A stretch of DNA of 45,335 nucleotides from Eubacterium sp. (GCA_021769965.1 JAETRU010000024.1:1-45335); one strand, 5' to 3'. Shown: positions 15,320 through 27,335, counted from the first letter of the stretch. Numbers and translations are program-made. Notes: a model not told the origin generated them from the sequence alone.

Positions 15320-16045
15320 ATGGAGATTACGTTAGAAAAGATCGAACTGGTCAAGGACAGAACAGGCGTTACTTACAAAGAAGCGAAAGAAGCGCTGGAA
15401 GCCGCTGACGGCAACGTGGTAGATGCAATCATCGCCATCGAAGAGACCATCGATCAGAAAGGCTCCAAAAAACTGGGAGCGCAGGGAGAGGCTCTGATCG
15501 AAAAAATGAAGGAAGTCGTCAAGAAGGGAAATGTATCAAAGATCGTTGTTACAAGAGACGGCGATACGCTGGTCAATATTCCGCTGACTGTAGGCGTACT
15601 GGGCAGTGTGGTCGCTCCATGGGGTATGATCGCAGGCGTTGTGGCAGCCTTCGGATTCAAGTGCAAGATCGAATTTGTCAAAGACGACGGCTCTGTCATC
15701 GATATTACAGAAAAGGCCGGTGATATCTACGAGGAAGCGAAGGAAAAGGGCACAGACCTTTACGAGGATTTCAAAGAGAAGGCCCCTGGCGTTTACGAGG
15801 ATATCAAAGAAAAGAGCGGCGAAGCCTTTGCGAAGGCCAAAGACGCGGCAAAGGACGCCAAGGAAAAGATCCGCAGAGACAGAGACGATGATGAGGATGA
15901 CATCGAAGTAGAGTTTGTCAACCTGTGTGATAAGGACTGCGAGGAATGCGAGGAGCCGTGCGAAGAAAAATGCGACGACTGCAGATTTGATGAGATCCAC
16001 GACGGACAGGAGTGCGAAGAAGCGGAAGACAAGACAGAAGAATAA
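15320..16045 (+). CDS. UBA-like/DUF4342 protein with 11-residue repeats and a Cys-rich acidic tail
   Basis: 241 residues. Residues 1-45 form a UBA-like domain like that of EF-Ts ([20 protein letters not shown]). A DUF4342-type region (about 50-125) holds a hydrophobic stretch at about 89-113. Then come four to five 11-residue amphipathic repeats ([33 protein letters not shown]). The tail from about 190 is very acidic and holds seven cysteines between 203 and about 231 in close C-x(2,3)-C spacing, suggesting metal binding or redox activity. Function unknown. GGAGG RBS, 11 nt after recO, so it belongs to the operon. Confidence 0.8.
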   Translation: MEITLEKIELVKDRTGVTYKEAKEALEAADGNVVDAIIAIEETIDQKGSKKLGAQGEALIEKMKEVVKKGNVSKIVVTRDGDTLVNIPLTVGVLGSVVAPWGMIAGVVAAFGFKCKIEFVKDDGSVIDITEKAGDIYEEAKEKGTDLYEDFKEKAPGVYEDIKEKSGEAFAKAKDAAKDAKEKIRRDRDDDEDDIEVEFVNLCDKDCEECEEPCEEKCDDCRFDEIHDGQECEEAEDKTEE

Positions 16046-16082
16046 TATAAAACATAATAAAGGGAAGGAAATTTTGCTAATT

Positions 16083-17486
16083 ATGAGTAAAGACGTTACA
16101 ATGGAAAAAATCGTTGCACTTGCGAAGAACAGAGGATTCGTGTATCCCGGCTCTGAGATCTACGGAGGTCTGGCCAATACGTGGGACTACGGTCCTCTGG
16201 GCGTAGAATTCAAGAACAACGTGAAGAAAGCATGGTGGAGAAAGTTCGTACAGGAGTCTAAATTCAACGTAGGTCTGGATGCCGCTATTCTGATGAACCC
16301 GAGAACATGGGAGGCATCCGGTCACGTAGGAGGCTTCGCGGATCCTCTCATCGACTGCAAGGAGTGCAAGGCCCGTTTCAGAGCTGATAAACTGATCGAA
16401 GAATATATGCAGGAGAACGGCCTGGAAGTGGTTCCTGTAGACGGCTGGTCCAACGAGAAGCTGGAAGGCTATATCGCTGAGAAAGGCATCAAATGCCCGG
16501 AATGCGGAAAGAGCAATTTCACCGGTATCAGACAGTTCAACCTGATGTTTAAGACCTTCCAGGGCGTAACAGAGGATTCCAAATCAGAGCTTTATCTGAG
16601 ACCGGAGACTGCGCAGGGTATTTTCGTTAACTTCAGGAACGTGCAGAGAACGTCCAGAAAGAAGATCCCGTTTGGTATCGCGCAGATCGGCAAGTCCTTC
16701 AGAAATGAGATCACGCCGGGCAACTTCACCTTCAGGACCAGAGAGTTCGAGCAGATGGAGCTGGAGTTCTTCTGCAAGCCGGGAACTGACCTGGAATGGT
16801 TCGACTACTGGAAGAAGTACTGCATCAGCTTCCTGGAATCTCTGAATATGAACATGGAGAATATCAGGACCCGCGACCATGAGAAAGAAGAACTGTCTCA
16901 TTACAGCAACGCGACCACTGACCTGGAATACCTGTTCCCGTTCGGATGGGGCGAGCTGTGGGGCATTGCGGACAGAACGGATTTCGATCTGAAACAGCAC
17001 AGTGAGTTTTCCGGACAGGAAATGGTCTATAACGATCCTGAAACTAATGAAAAATACATTCCATACTGTATCGAGCCTTCTCTGGGCGCGGACAGAGTGG
17101 CCCTCGCATTTCTGGTCGACGCTTATGACGAGGAAGTCCTGACCGACGCAAAGGGTAAGGAAGATGTCCGCGTGGTGCTTCGTTTCCATCCGGCGCTGGC
17201 ACCGTTCAAGGCTGCCGTGCTGCCGCTGGCAAAGAAGCTGGCGCCTGTGGCTGAGCCGATCTACGATGAACTGGCAAAGTACTTCTCTGTGGATTACGAT
17301 GCGGCAGGATCCATCGGCAAGAGATACAGAAGAGAAGATGAGATCGGTACGCCGTTCTGCATCTGCGTAGACTTCGATACAGAAACTGACGGCTGCGTGA
17401 CCATCCGCGACAGAGACACCATGGAACAGGTAAGACTGCCGATCAGTGAAGTAAAGGGATATATTGAGGAGAGATTGATATTTTAA
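16083..17486 (+). CDS. glyS: Glycine--tRNA ligase (single-chain alpha2 type)
   Basis: 467 residues, class II synthetase of the homodimeric type. Motif 1 region [20 protein letters not shown], motif 2 [21 protein letters not shown] and motif 3 [14 protein letters not shown] are visible. The insert CKECKAR...CPECGKSNF holds two CxxC pairs that could bind zinc. The C-terminal anticodon-binding domain starts near [16 protein letters not shown]. The ATG at 16083 is preceded by AAGGGAAGGAAA at slightly long spacing; a longer frame reaching back to 15915 lies inside the previous gene and is rejected. No T-box leader fits in the 37-nt gap. Confidence 0.96.
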   Translation: MSKDVTMEKIVALAKNRGFVYPGSEIYGGLANTWDYGPLGVEFKNNVKKAWWRKFVQESKFNVGLDAAILMNPRTWEASGHVGGFADPLIDCKECKARFRADKLIEEYMQENGLEVVPVDGWSNEKLEGYIAEKGIKCPECGKSNFTGIRQFNLMFKTFQGVTEDSKSELYLRPETAQGIFVNFRNVQRTSRKKIPFGIAQIGKSFRNEITPGNFTFRTREFEQMELEFFCKPGTDLEWFDYWKKYCISFLESLNMNMENIRTRDHEKEELSHYSNATTDLEYLFPFGWGELWGIADRTDFDLKQHSEFSGQEMVYNDPETNEKYIPYCIEPSLGADRVALAFLVDAYDEEVLTDAKGKEDVRVVLRFHPALAPFKAAVLPLAKKLAPVAEPIYDELAKYFSVDYDAAGSIGKRYRREDEIGTPFCICVDFDTETDGCVTIRDRDTMEQVRLPISEVKGYIEERLIF

Positions 17487-17497
17487 AGGAGATATGA

Positions 17498-20128
<2,631 letters not shown>

Positions 20129-20170
20129 GGACACCGCCACCGGCGGCGCCATCATGAATATGAAAGACAG

Positions 20171-20224
20171 GACTGCCTGCAGTCCAGCGGGGATAACACC
20201 CGCCGGACCGGGCAGTCTTTTTTA
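20171..20224 (+). terminator. Terminator after ppdK
   Basis: Outer stem GACTGCC/GGCAGTC (20171-20177, 20211-20217) with inner GTCC/GGAC and CGGG/CCCG pairings and a run of T. Confidence 0.8.
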
Positions 20225-20225
20225 T

Positions 20226-20456
20226 GACCTAACCCGGTGAGCCGAGCGGCAGCGAAGGCGAACCGCAGGTAGGTCAAACGCGAGGCTTCCCTAAGAGGAC
20301 GAGCAGGAAGTGCGAAGTACGATTAGCAGGAAGCTACGGCGGACCTAACCCGGTGATGAAGCCCTAGCCCCGCAATCGGCAAGCGGCAGCGCAGACGGAG
20401 CGGCGGCAGGTCTCATACGCGAAACTCCCGAATCTTTGATTCGGCGAGTTTTACCG
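20226..20456. repeat. Imperfect direct-repeat tract between ppdK and the export protein
   Basis: GACCTAACCCGGTGA occurs at 20226-20240 and again at 20342-20356, 116 bp apart. Each copy is followed by related GC-rich text (AGCGGCAGCG..., then ACGCGA...CTCCC or CTTCCC). Within the first copy AGCAGGAAG is repeated twice. A stem-loop (20422-20452, AAACTC..CGAATC / GATTCG..GAGTTT) ends the tract. No gene is supported. It may be a dispersed intergenic repeat or a remnant of one. Confidence 0.5.
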
Positions 20457-20466
20457 TAGCCGAGCG

Positions 20467-20495
20467 TTGCATCAGAACCCTTAAAATGGTATAAT
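20467..20495 (+). promoter_or_regulatory. Sigma-70 promoter of the small export protein gene
   Basis: TTGCAT (20467-20472), 17-nt spacer, TATAAT (20490-20495). The ATG follows at 20576. Confidence 0.65.
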
Positions 20496-20575
20496 ATATT
20501 TAAAACAAAGCATTTACAAAAAAGAAAAACCAATGTATAATTAATTTAACTATAATTGGGGCGAAAGGAATTTAG

Positions 20576-21052
20576 ATGATTGAAATTTGGGGAACTCATG
20601 TTGGGAATCTGTTTATGACCATGGTTCTTGCCATGGTGCCTGTTATGGAACTTCGCGGGGCGATCCCGATAGGTGTGGCAGCCGGTCTTGACGTCTGGGA
20701 GGCGATGCTGGCGTCTATCGTAGGCAATATGATCCCGGTGCCTTTTATTATTCTGTTTGTAAGAAAGATTTTTGCGTGGATGCGGGTGAAGAGCCCGCGG
20801 CTGGATCATCTGGTGGAACGCTTTGAGCGGAAGGCCGCGAAGCAGTCTCAGGTGGTCAGAAAGTATGAGTGGTTCGGTCTTGTGATTCTGGTCGCGATCC
20901 CGCTGCCGGGCACAGGAGCGTGGACAGGCGCTCTGGTGGCCGCTATGCTGGACATGCGTCTGAAGCGGGCGTTTCCAGCAGTTCTGATCGGCGTTATCAT
21001 CGCCGGGTTTATCGTATCGTATATTACCTATGGAGCCAGCATGTTGATCTAG
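20576..21052 (+). CDS. Small multidrug export protein family (COG2426-like) membrane protein
   Basis: 158 residues with four hydrophobic segments. The conserved pieces of the family are PVMELRGAIPIGVAAG near the N-terminus and IPLPGTGAWTGALVAAML in the C-terminal half. Despite the family name, experimental support for drug export is thin, so the substrate is unknown. The gene carries GCGAAAGGAA before the ATG and is followed 33 nt later by the nfeD-like gene, so the three genes to 22514 may form one operon. Confidence 0.85.
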   Translation: MIEIWGTHVGNLFMTMVLAMVPVMELRGAIPIGVAAGLDVWEAMLASIVGNMIPVPFIILFVRKIFAWMRVKSPRLDHLVERFERKAAKQSQVVRKYEWFGLVILVAIPLPGTGAWTGALVAAMLDMRLKRAFPAVLIGVIIAGFIVSYITYGASMLI

Positions 21053-21085
21053 TTCTATGGGTTTTGAAAAAAGGAGGTTGGAGTT

Positions 21086-21544
21086 ATGAGTTTTGACATC
21101 CCTTCATGGCTGAGCATGCCGGTATTCTGGCTGGCAGCGGCGCTGATCCTGGCGGTGATAGAGGGGCTGACCATGGGCCTTACTACTATCTGGTTTGCTG
21201 GCGGAGCGGTCGTCGCGCTTCTTGCGGCGCTTCTGGGCGCAGGCCTTGGCGTACAGCTGGTGCTGTTTTTTATCGTTTCTATCGTGCTTCTGGTGGGGAC
21301 CAGAAAGCTCTTTGTAAAAAAGCTGCGGACGGGGGCTGAGAAGACCAATATCGCCGCGCTGATAGATAAGGAGGCTATGGTCCTGTCAGATATCAGGCCG
21401 ATGGAAACCGGCATCATACGCCTGGGCGGTCAGGAGTGGAGCGCCGTCTGCGGGGACGAGGAAAAGACGATCCCTGCGGGTGAAACCGTTGTAGTTAAGA
21501 AAATTGAAGGGGTAAAGGCTGTTGTCGTCCCACTCAATAAGTAA
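21086..21544 (+). CDS. NfeD-like membrane protein
   Basis: 152 residues. Two to three membrane segments (about 8-75) are followed by a small soluble OB-fold domain (about 95-150, with GIIRLGGQEWSAVCG and GETVVVKKIEGVKAVV), the standard NfeD short form. NfeD proteins pair with stomatin/SPFH proteins; the downstream neighbour is exactly that. Thought to act with the SPFH protein in membrane microdomains or quality control. RBS AAAGGAGG. Confidence 0.9.
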   Translation: MSFDIPSWLSMPVFWLAAALILAVIEGLTMGLTTIWFAGGAVVALLAALLGAGLGVQLVLFFIVSIVLLVGTRKLFVKKLRTGAEKTNIAALIDKEAMVLSDIRPMETGIIRLGGQEWSAVCGDEEKTIPAGETVVVKKIEGVKAVVVPLNK

Positions 21545-21569
21545 AGGAACGAGAAAAGGAGATTAGATT

Positions 21570-22514
21570 ATGGAAACTGTAGGAAACGTTGTTAAGATCA
21601 TCGTGATCATCGCGCTGATCCTTATCGCGATTGGGCTCATCGTGACCAATATCAGGATCGTGCCGCAGGCCAGAGCGTATGTTATCGAGCGGCTGGGCGC
21701 GTACAGGGGAACGTGGCAGGTAGGTCTGCATTTTAAGATTCCTCTCATCGACAAGATCGCCAGAAAGGTGTCTTTGAAGGAAAAGGTCATCGACTTCCCG
21801 CCGCAGCCGGTCATTACCAAGGATAATGTAACCATGGAGATCGACACTGTCGTATACTTTCAGATCACAGATCCGAAGCTGTATACTTATGGCGTGGAGA
21901 GTCCGATGGACGCCATCGAGAATCTGACCGCGACCACACTGCGTAATATCATCGGTGAGCTGGAGCTGGACGAGTCTCTGACAAGCCGTGAGCATATCAA
22001 CACCAAGATCAGACTGGTGCTGGATGAGGCCACTGACCCGTGGGGCATCAAGATCAACCGGGTGGAGGTAAAGAACATCACGCCGCCGAGAGATATCCAG
22101 ATGGCTATGGAAAAGCAGATGCGTGCGGAGCGTGAGAGAAGAGAAGCTATTCTGCGTGCGGAAGGTGAGAAAAAATCCGCTGTCCTCATCGCAGAAGGTA
22201 ACAAAGAAGCAGTGATTCTGGAAGCGGAAGCCAACAAGGAGTCCAAGATCCTGGAGGCAGAAGCGAAGAAAGAAGCTGCCATCCGTGAAGCGGAAGGTCA
22301 GGCTGAAGCCATTCGTATGGTACAGCAGGCTACGGCTGACGGTATCCGCATGCTGGTTGAGTCCAATCCGAACAAAGAGGTCATCGCTCTCAAGAGTCTG
22401 ACTTCCTTCGAAAAGGCTGCAGACGGCCAGGCGACCAAGATCATCATTCCTTCTGAGATCTCCGGCCTTGCGGGCCTGGCGACTTCCCTGAAAGAACTGG
22501 TGAAAGAGGACTGA
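21570..22514 (+). CDS. SPFH/band 7 (stomatin-like, QmcA type) protein
   Basis: 314 residues. An N-terminal membrane anchor (about 5-28) is followed by the SPFH domain (about 30-185; RAYVIERLGAYRGTWQ, VTMEIDTVVYFQITDP, WGIKINRVEVKNI) and a long Ala/Glu/Lys coiled coil (about 190-260) in which AEANKE- and EAEAKKEAA-like units repeat, with a C-terminal GLATSLKEL. It forms large membrane oligomers and partners with NfeD. RBS AAAAGGAGA. A strong terminator follows. Confidence 0.93.
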   Translation: METVGNVVKIIVIIALILIAIGLIVTNIRIVPQARAYVIERLGAYRGTWQVGLHFKIPLIDKIARKVSLKEKVIDFPPQPVITKDNVTMEIDTVVYFQITDPKLYTYGVESPMDAIENLTATTLRNIIGELELDESLTSREHINTKIRLVLDEATDPWGIKINRVEVKNITPPRDIQMAMEKQMRAERERREAILRAEGEKKSAVLIAEGNKEAVILEAEANKESKILEAEAKKEAAIREAEGQAEAIRMVQQATADGIRMLVESNPNKEVIALKSLTSFEKAADGQATKIIIPSEISGLAGLATSLKELVKED

Positions 22515-22554
22515 GTTTTGAACTGTAAATTGTAAATGTACGATTTGATTACTG

Positions 22555-22600
22555 AGGCCGCCGCCTTGACGGAAATGACCGTTGAGGCGGCGGCCTTTTT
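22555..22600 (+). terminator. Strong terminator after the NfeD-stomatin operon
   Basis: GGCCGCCGCCT / AGGCGGCGGCC with inner ACGG/CCGT and a TTTTT tail. Confidence 0.9.
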
Positions 22601-23084
22601 GACGACGCGCCCCGTGGGCTGTTGCGAGGTTTTGAGAACCGGTACCGGAATGCATCGCAGTTGTCTTAAAATAGAGAAAAACGAATTTCTGGTACAACCA
22701 TACCCTTTGCGGAAGAACGATCTATGCATTTAAATGGAGAAGTCAGCGCTTGTTTTTGCAGGAAATTCATCTGAAACAGGAACAAAACTTGAAAAAAGTA
22801 TAACTTTTTGGCTTTAGAAAGCGATACTCCCTTTGTTAAACGAAAAAATGTTGTACCATTTCTTAAATTAATCACTGTTCTGGACGAACTTCGTCACAGA
22901 AGTTGTACTCTTTTTTTAAAAAAACAGGATTTTAGATAACTGTCAGCCTGCCTGCGGAGCAGCAATGAGTAAGAATGACCGTAAACACCTGCCCCCTTGC
23001 ATTTTGTCTCCTGAAGGTGTAGGATATTGCTAGCTTTATAAGCGGTTTATAAGTGATCTAAAAGTGATTTGAAAGGATAAAGTA
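22601..23084. other. Non-coding gap with an inverted repeat and a second hairpin
   Basis: No convincing gene. GGTACAAC at 22691-22698 has its inverse GTTGTACC at 22850-22857, with similar flanking text, spaced like the ends of a small (about 165 bp) degenerate element. A hairpin AACTTC/GAAGTT (22887-22904) followed by seven T (22911-22917) could terminate a transcript. Near 23036-23062 TTATAAG occurs twice close to the next gene. A weak promoter candidate is TTGCAT, 17 nt, TAGGAT just before it. Confidence 0.4.
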
Positions 23085-23789
23085 ATGACAGCAGTTATAG
23101 CAGACGTAATAGCAATTATCATCGGCGGCGCGCTGGGGGTTCTGGCGAAGAAAGTGATTCCTGAAAGCTGGAACGATATTATCATGAAAGGACTGGGGCT
23201 GGCTGACATCTATATCGGCGTCATGGGGTTTATCGACGGCGGCAATACGATGATCATTATTATCTCTATAGTATTCGGTGCCATGATCGGAGAGAGCCTG
23301 AAGATCGAACAAAGATTTGACCGTCTGGCAGAGAAGGCGGAGAAAAAGTTTGACAGAAGCAGCGGCAAGTCCAGCTTTGCTCAGGGGTTCATCACCGCAA
23401 GCCTGACCATGTGCGTAGGTGCCATGGTGGTGGTCGGATCGCTTAACGCCGGGCTGAAAGGCGATCTGGATCTGCTGCTGACCAAAACCGTGCTGGATGG
23501 GTTTGGCGCTATTTTGTTCGCTGCTTCCATGGGTATCGGCGTTATCTTCGCGGCCGTTCCGGTGCTGCTCATTGAAGGAGGTATTGTGCTGCTGGCAGGT
23601 GTGCTGGCGCCGCTGCTGACTACAGAGGTGGTAGCAGAGATGACCTGCGTCGGTTCTCTTCTGATCGTGGGTCTGGGGTTGAATCTGATGATCGACGGCT
23701 GCAGACTGAAGCTGATGAATTACATGCCGGCCATGTTTATGCCTGTTTTAGTCTGCCCGCTGTACTACTGGGCGGCAGGACTGAGATAA
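23085..23789 (+). CDS. DUF554 (YqgA-like) membrane protein
   Basis: 234 residues, about seven hydrophobic segments. It has the family landmarks: an N-terminal Gly-rich membrane stretch (IIGGALGVLAKKVIPESW), IVFGAMIGESLKIEQRFD, SSFAQGFITASLTMCVGAMVVVGS with the conserved Gln, and LVCPLYYW near the end. Function unknown; a transport role has been proposed. RBS is GAAAGGATAAAGTA. It converges with the MFS gene, with only 12 nt between the stop codons. Confidence 0.88.
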   Translation: MTAVIADVIAIIIGGALGVLAKKVIPESWNDIIMKGLGLADIYIGVMGFIDGGNTMIIIISIVFGAMIGESLKIEQRFDRLAEKAEKKFDRSSGKSSFAQGFITASLTMCVGAMVVVGSLNAGLKGDLDLLLTKTVLDGFGAILFAASMGIGVIFAAVPVLLIEGGIVLLAGVLAPLLTTEVVAEMTCVGSLLIVGLGLNLMIDGCRLKLMNYMPAMFMPVLVCPLYYWAAGLR

Positions 23790-23801
23790 GTAGCGCATCG
23801 C

Positions 23802-25019
23802 TTAGGACTTGTGCCGGACGCAGCTGTAAAGACGCCAGATGATCAGATCTATACCCAGGCAGATGAACACAATGAAGAGCCAGGACTGACTGTAAGTGAA
23901 GCGGGTCAGCAGGAAACCGCTGGCTAGAGGTCCTGCAAGCTTTCCCACACTGCGCGCAAACTCGTACAGGGCCATACTGCGGCCTTTGTGGGTGGCGGGC
24001 GTTTGATCTGCAATGTAGAGACCTGCGCAGGTAGAAATCAGAATTTCTCCGCTGGTCCAAACGAGCACAGAAACCATAAAGACGGGCAGACTTTCACTGA
24101 ATACATAGAATCCAAAGCCCAGAGCGTACAGCAGGCATGCGATGCCAATGTTGAACAGCGAGTGGTTTTTCTTAGTATACGATACGATAAAAGGCGTGCA
24201 GACGACGACTACAATACCGTTGATGGTCCAGATCAGAGAACTGTATTTTGATCCTGCATTCAGGCCGAAAAGATCAGAAAGCTGTAGCGGAAGCATGAAG
24301 TCAAGATTAATATAGCAAAGGGTCAGCAGAGCAAGACACAGAATGAAGATCATCAGAACAGGATTGTTAAGCAGGATCCTCAGCAAATCAGCCTCTTTCG
24401 GCGCATCGACAGACGGTTTTTTTCCGGCCGGAACTTTGATGGGCACGTGAATGTCTCGGATAAAGAAGCATACTGGAAACAGTGTCAGGAAGAAAGAGAT
24501 GGCCATACTGAAGAAGATCCAGGACATGTGGCTGTAGAACAGCAGTCCGGCAAGAATGGGACCTAGGGATCCACCGATGTTGCTAGCCAGATACATCATG
24601 GAGAAACATTCTGTTTTGTTCTCGCTGTCACTCCAGTCCAGAAGCATAGCGGAAACGGCAGGGAGAATGGCGTTGACGGCGAAATAGGTTGTGATGATCA
24701 AAGGGATGATCAGCTGTGTTTCCGTCAGAAAACCTGCCAGCGTCATGGAGCAGATGATGATCAGAGCGGCCGTGACGAAGACTACTTTGCGTCCTGCGGT
24801 ATCGGCAAGCCTGCCGCCTGTCAGTGTACCTGCAATGGCCGCAAGAGAGCAGAATACTACGATACAGCTTGCCTGAAGCTCATTGTAGCCCAGTTTGCTG
24901 GTTAGCAGCAGAGATAAAAAAGGGTATACAAACATCATTCCCATGGAAATGACTGCACGGGAGATGGAAAGAATATAGACTTGTTTCGGCAGGCCTTTGT
25001 ATTGTGTGATAAACTGCAA
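23802..25019 (-). CDS. MFS transporter (drug:H+ antiporter-like)
   Basis: 405 residues with about 12 transmembrane segments and the MFS loop 2-3 motif GGRLADTAGRKVV. It resembles YceL/MdtH-like efflux carriers; substrate unknown. The start is a TTG at 25019: AAAGGAG lies 8 nt upstream and a TTGACA-17-TATGAT promoter lies just before that. An in-frame ATG at 25199 would place the start beyond the promoter and inside the divergent regulator gene, so it is rejected. It shares its promoter region with the sigma-54 regulator and may be controlled with it. Confidence 0.85.
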   Translation of the reverse strand: MQFITQYKGLPKQVYILSISRAVISMGMMFVYPFLSLLLTSKLGYNELQASCIVVFCSLAAIAGTLTGGRLADTAGRKVVFVTAALIIICSMTLAGFLTETQLIIPLIITTYFAVNAILPAVSAMLLDWSDSENKTECFSMMYLASNIGGSLGPILAGLLFYSHMSWIFFSMAISFFLTLFPVCFFIRDIHVPIKVPAGKKPSVDAPKEADLLRILLNNPVLMIFILCLALLTLCYINLDFMLPLQLSDLFGLNAGSKYSSLIWTINGIVVVVCTPFIVSYTKKNHSLFNIGIACLLYALGFGFYVFSESLPVFMVSVLVWTSGEILISTCAGLYIADQTPATHKGRSMALYEFARSVGKLAGPLASGFLLTRFTYSQSWLFIVFICLGIDLIIWRLYSCVRHKS

Positions 25020-25055
25020 AGCAGAGGGCTCCTTTCTAGCGGGAATATCTGATAC

Positions 25056-25106
25056 ATCATATCGCTGAAAGGAAATGTTGTCAACCAGTTTGGAACAATT
25101 TATGAT
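25056..25106. promoter_or_regulatory. Overlapping divergent sigma-70 promoters sharing one -35 element
   Basis: The heptamer TTGTCAA (25078-25084) reads as TTGTCA on the plus strand and TTGACA on the minus strand. Each is followed by a 17-nt spacer and TATGAT: plus-strand -10 at 25101-25106, minus-strand -10 at 25061-25056. The arrangement means polymerase at one promoter should exclude the other. Confidence 0.7.
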
Positions 25107-25125
25107 AATTTGGAGGTAGGAGGCA

Positions 25126-27255
25126 ATGAAAAGAGTTGCTGTAGTCGCTACAGAGAAGGAGTACGCAGAATTTCTGCGTAAGAATATAGAAAAGTACATG
25201 AGCCGTTATGCTGCCTTTGTGGACTATTCCATCAATGAAGTAGAAAATATGGGCGCTATAGAAGAGGAGTTTGTCCTGGTATCCGCCTTTAATATTTTTC
25301 AGCAGGTTCGGGCAAAGATTAGTGAACAGTCGGAGATCATTGTTTTGTCACTTTCTCTGGGAAAAGTGCAGATGGAGTCGCTGCGGGAAATCCCCGGAGG
25401 AACCAGGGCCTTATTGGTAAATTTTGATAATCGCAGCTGTATGCACACGATTACTTGTTTGTATGCGGCAGGACTTCGAGATCTGGAGCTGTATCCATAC
25501 TATGGCGAGGGTGACTATGACAGAAGCATCAAGATTGCCATTACGCCTAATGAGGCCCATCTGGTTCCAGAGGGGATCGAGAGGGTGTACAATGTCGGGG
25601 AAAGTTCGGTGGATATGAACTGCCTCTATAATATCGCCGACAAGCTGGGTGTATATGAGGAGTTTGCGGCCAATGAGGCAAATGAGGCGCGTAAAGAATA
25701 CTACGATCTTAATTCTAGCATCGATCGCCTGCTTAACGATAAAGCCAGCATGACGGACAAGCTGAACACTCTGTTGAAACTGATGAATGAGGGCATAATC
25801 ATTACGGATATGACAGGAAACATCTACCTGACCAATGAGAAAGCAAATCATCTTCTCTCAGAACGATCCAGGATCCTGGTGGGTTTTCATATCGAGGATG
25901 TGCTTCCTGAGCTGGACGTCGATTCTACAAAGGAGAGACTGATCAAAACATCTTCAGCAAATCTGATTGCTTCGTCGGTGGAAGTACGCTCCGGCGAGGA
26001 GGTAGCGGGACACATCATCACGGTTACAGACTTTGAAGAGGCTGAAGCGAAGCAGCATGGCATGCGTTCCAAACTCAGCGAGACCAGCCAAATGGCCAGA
26101 TATCACTTTGATGATATTCTGGGAGAAAGCCCGGTGATCCTGCGTACTGTGGAAAACGCACGTCAATTGGCGGCATCTGATGCGGCGGTCCTGATTACCG
26201 GAGAGAGCGGTACGGGAAAAGAAATGTTCGCCCAGAGCATTCACAATGGCTCTAGCCGCAGGAAGTATAATTTCGTGGCGGTCAACTGTGCGGCAATTCC
26301 GGAAAACCTGCTGGAAAGCGAGATGTTCGGTTATGAGGAAGGGTCTTTTACCGGCGCGAGAAAAGGGGGAAAGATGGGCTTTTTCGAACTGGCACATCGG
26401 GGAACCATCTTTTTGGACGAAATAGGTGAATTACCGTTACCACTGCAGTCCAAGCTGCTGCGGGTACTGGAGGAGAAAAAAGTCATGCGGGTCGGCGGTG
26501 CGAAGAACATTGATATCGACGTTCGCATCATCTCGGCGACAAACAAAGATCTCTTCATAATGGCGGAGCGGGGAGAGTTCCGGGAGGATCTCTATTACAG
26601 GCTTAACGTTTTGCCGCTGGAGATACCCCCGCTGCGGGAGCGCAGAACGGATATTCTCACGATCTTTCACGCCTTGTCTGAAAGCATGAACGCCCATATG
26701 CGGCTGAGCCCTGATGCGGCAAAGGCTTTGCAGAATTATTCCTGGCGTGGCAATGTCAGAGAGCTGCGTAATGTGACGGAATTTCTGGCAAGCAAAGGGA
26801 AAAAGTATATCGAAAAGGAAGATCTGCCGCCGCTGCGCAGATCATTCCGAGAGGATATCTTTGCAGGTAATTCAGGGGGTGGCGACAGAAGTCGCGCTGC
26901 GGAAATGAATAGGGTTGAAACAGGGGACGAATTGCATTCTGATGGAACTTCTGCCCTCATTGATAAGTTCATTCTCAATGAAGGACGCGAGATTGAACTG
27001 TATTTTCGCGTGCTTGAGGCTCTAGCCGGATTTTGGGAAAAGGGGCAGCGCTGTGGCCGGCAGAAGCTGATGGAACAGCTGGATCTGGCAGGAGGTTATT
27101 ATACGGAAGGCGAAATTCGTAAGGCGTTGGCAAAGCTTTCATCCTACGGCTTTGTTCGTTCGGCGAAGGGGCGTGGCGGCAGTTCGGTCAACGGCGACGG
27201 CCTGCGGTTGCTGGCGGTTTTGAAAGGGTATCGGGAAAAGGGATTTTTCGGCTAG
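25126..27255 (+). CDS. Sigma-54-dependent transcriptional activator
   Basis: 709 residues. An N-terminal sensor-like region (about 1-190) is not recognised. A PAS-like domain (about 205-310; LMNEGIIITDMTGNIYLTNE) precedes the AAA+ domain: Walker A GESGTGKE at 359-366, the sigma-54 contact loop as GSFTGA at 406-411, and Walker B GTIFLDE at 426-432. The C-terminus lacks an evident Fis-type helix-turn-helix and instead carries a winged-helix-like stretch (about 640-705). It should activate the canonical -24/-12 promoters at 27445 and 30977. The signal is unknown; small-molecule binding by the N-terminal or PAS domain is likely. RBS TAGGAGG. Confidence 0.92.
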   Translation: MKRVAVVATEKEYAEFLRKNIEKYMSRYAAFVDYSINEVENMGAIEEEFVLVSAFNIFQQVRAKISEQSEIIVLSLSLGKVQMESLREIPGGTRALLVNFDNRSCMHTITCLYAAGLRDLELYPYYGEGDYDRSIKIAITPNEAHLVPEGIERVYNVGESSVDMNCLYNIADKLGVYEEFAANEANEARKEYYDLNSSIDRLLNDKASMTDKLNTLLKLMNEGIIITDMTGNIYLTNEKANHLLSERSRILVGFHIEDVLPELDVDSTKERLIKTSSANLIASSVEVRSGEEVAGHIITVTDFEEAEAKQHGMRSKLSETSQMARYHFDDILGESPVILRTVENARQLAASDAAVLITGESGTGKEMFAQSIHNGSSRRKYNFVAVNCAAIPENLLESEMFGYEEGSFTGARKGGKMGFFELAHRGTIFLDEIGELPLPLQSKLLRVLEEKKVMRVGGAKNIDIDVRIISATNKDLFIMAERGEFREDLYYRLNVLPLEIPPLRERRTDILTIFHALSESMNAHMRLSPDAAKALQNYSWRGNVRELRNVTEFLASKGKKYIEKEDLPPLRRSFREDIFAGNSGGGDRSRAAEMNRVETGDELHSDGTSALIDKFILNEGREIELYFRVLEALAGFWEKGQRCGRQKLMEQLDLAGGYYTEGEIRKALAKLSSYGFVRSAKGRGGSSVNGDGLRLLAVLKGYREKGFFG

Positions 27256-27335
27256 TCCTCTCCTTGTCTTCCGTGACTTATCCATGGCTGGGGGCAAAGA
27301 TATGCCTGAACTTGAGATGCAAGATGTTTTAATGT

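Noticed and set aside
25020-25199. Longer MFS protein starting at 25199
   Set aside because: It would overlap the divergent regulator gene and contain its own promoter; the TTG at 25019 has AAAGGAG upstream.
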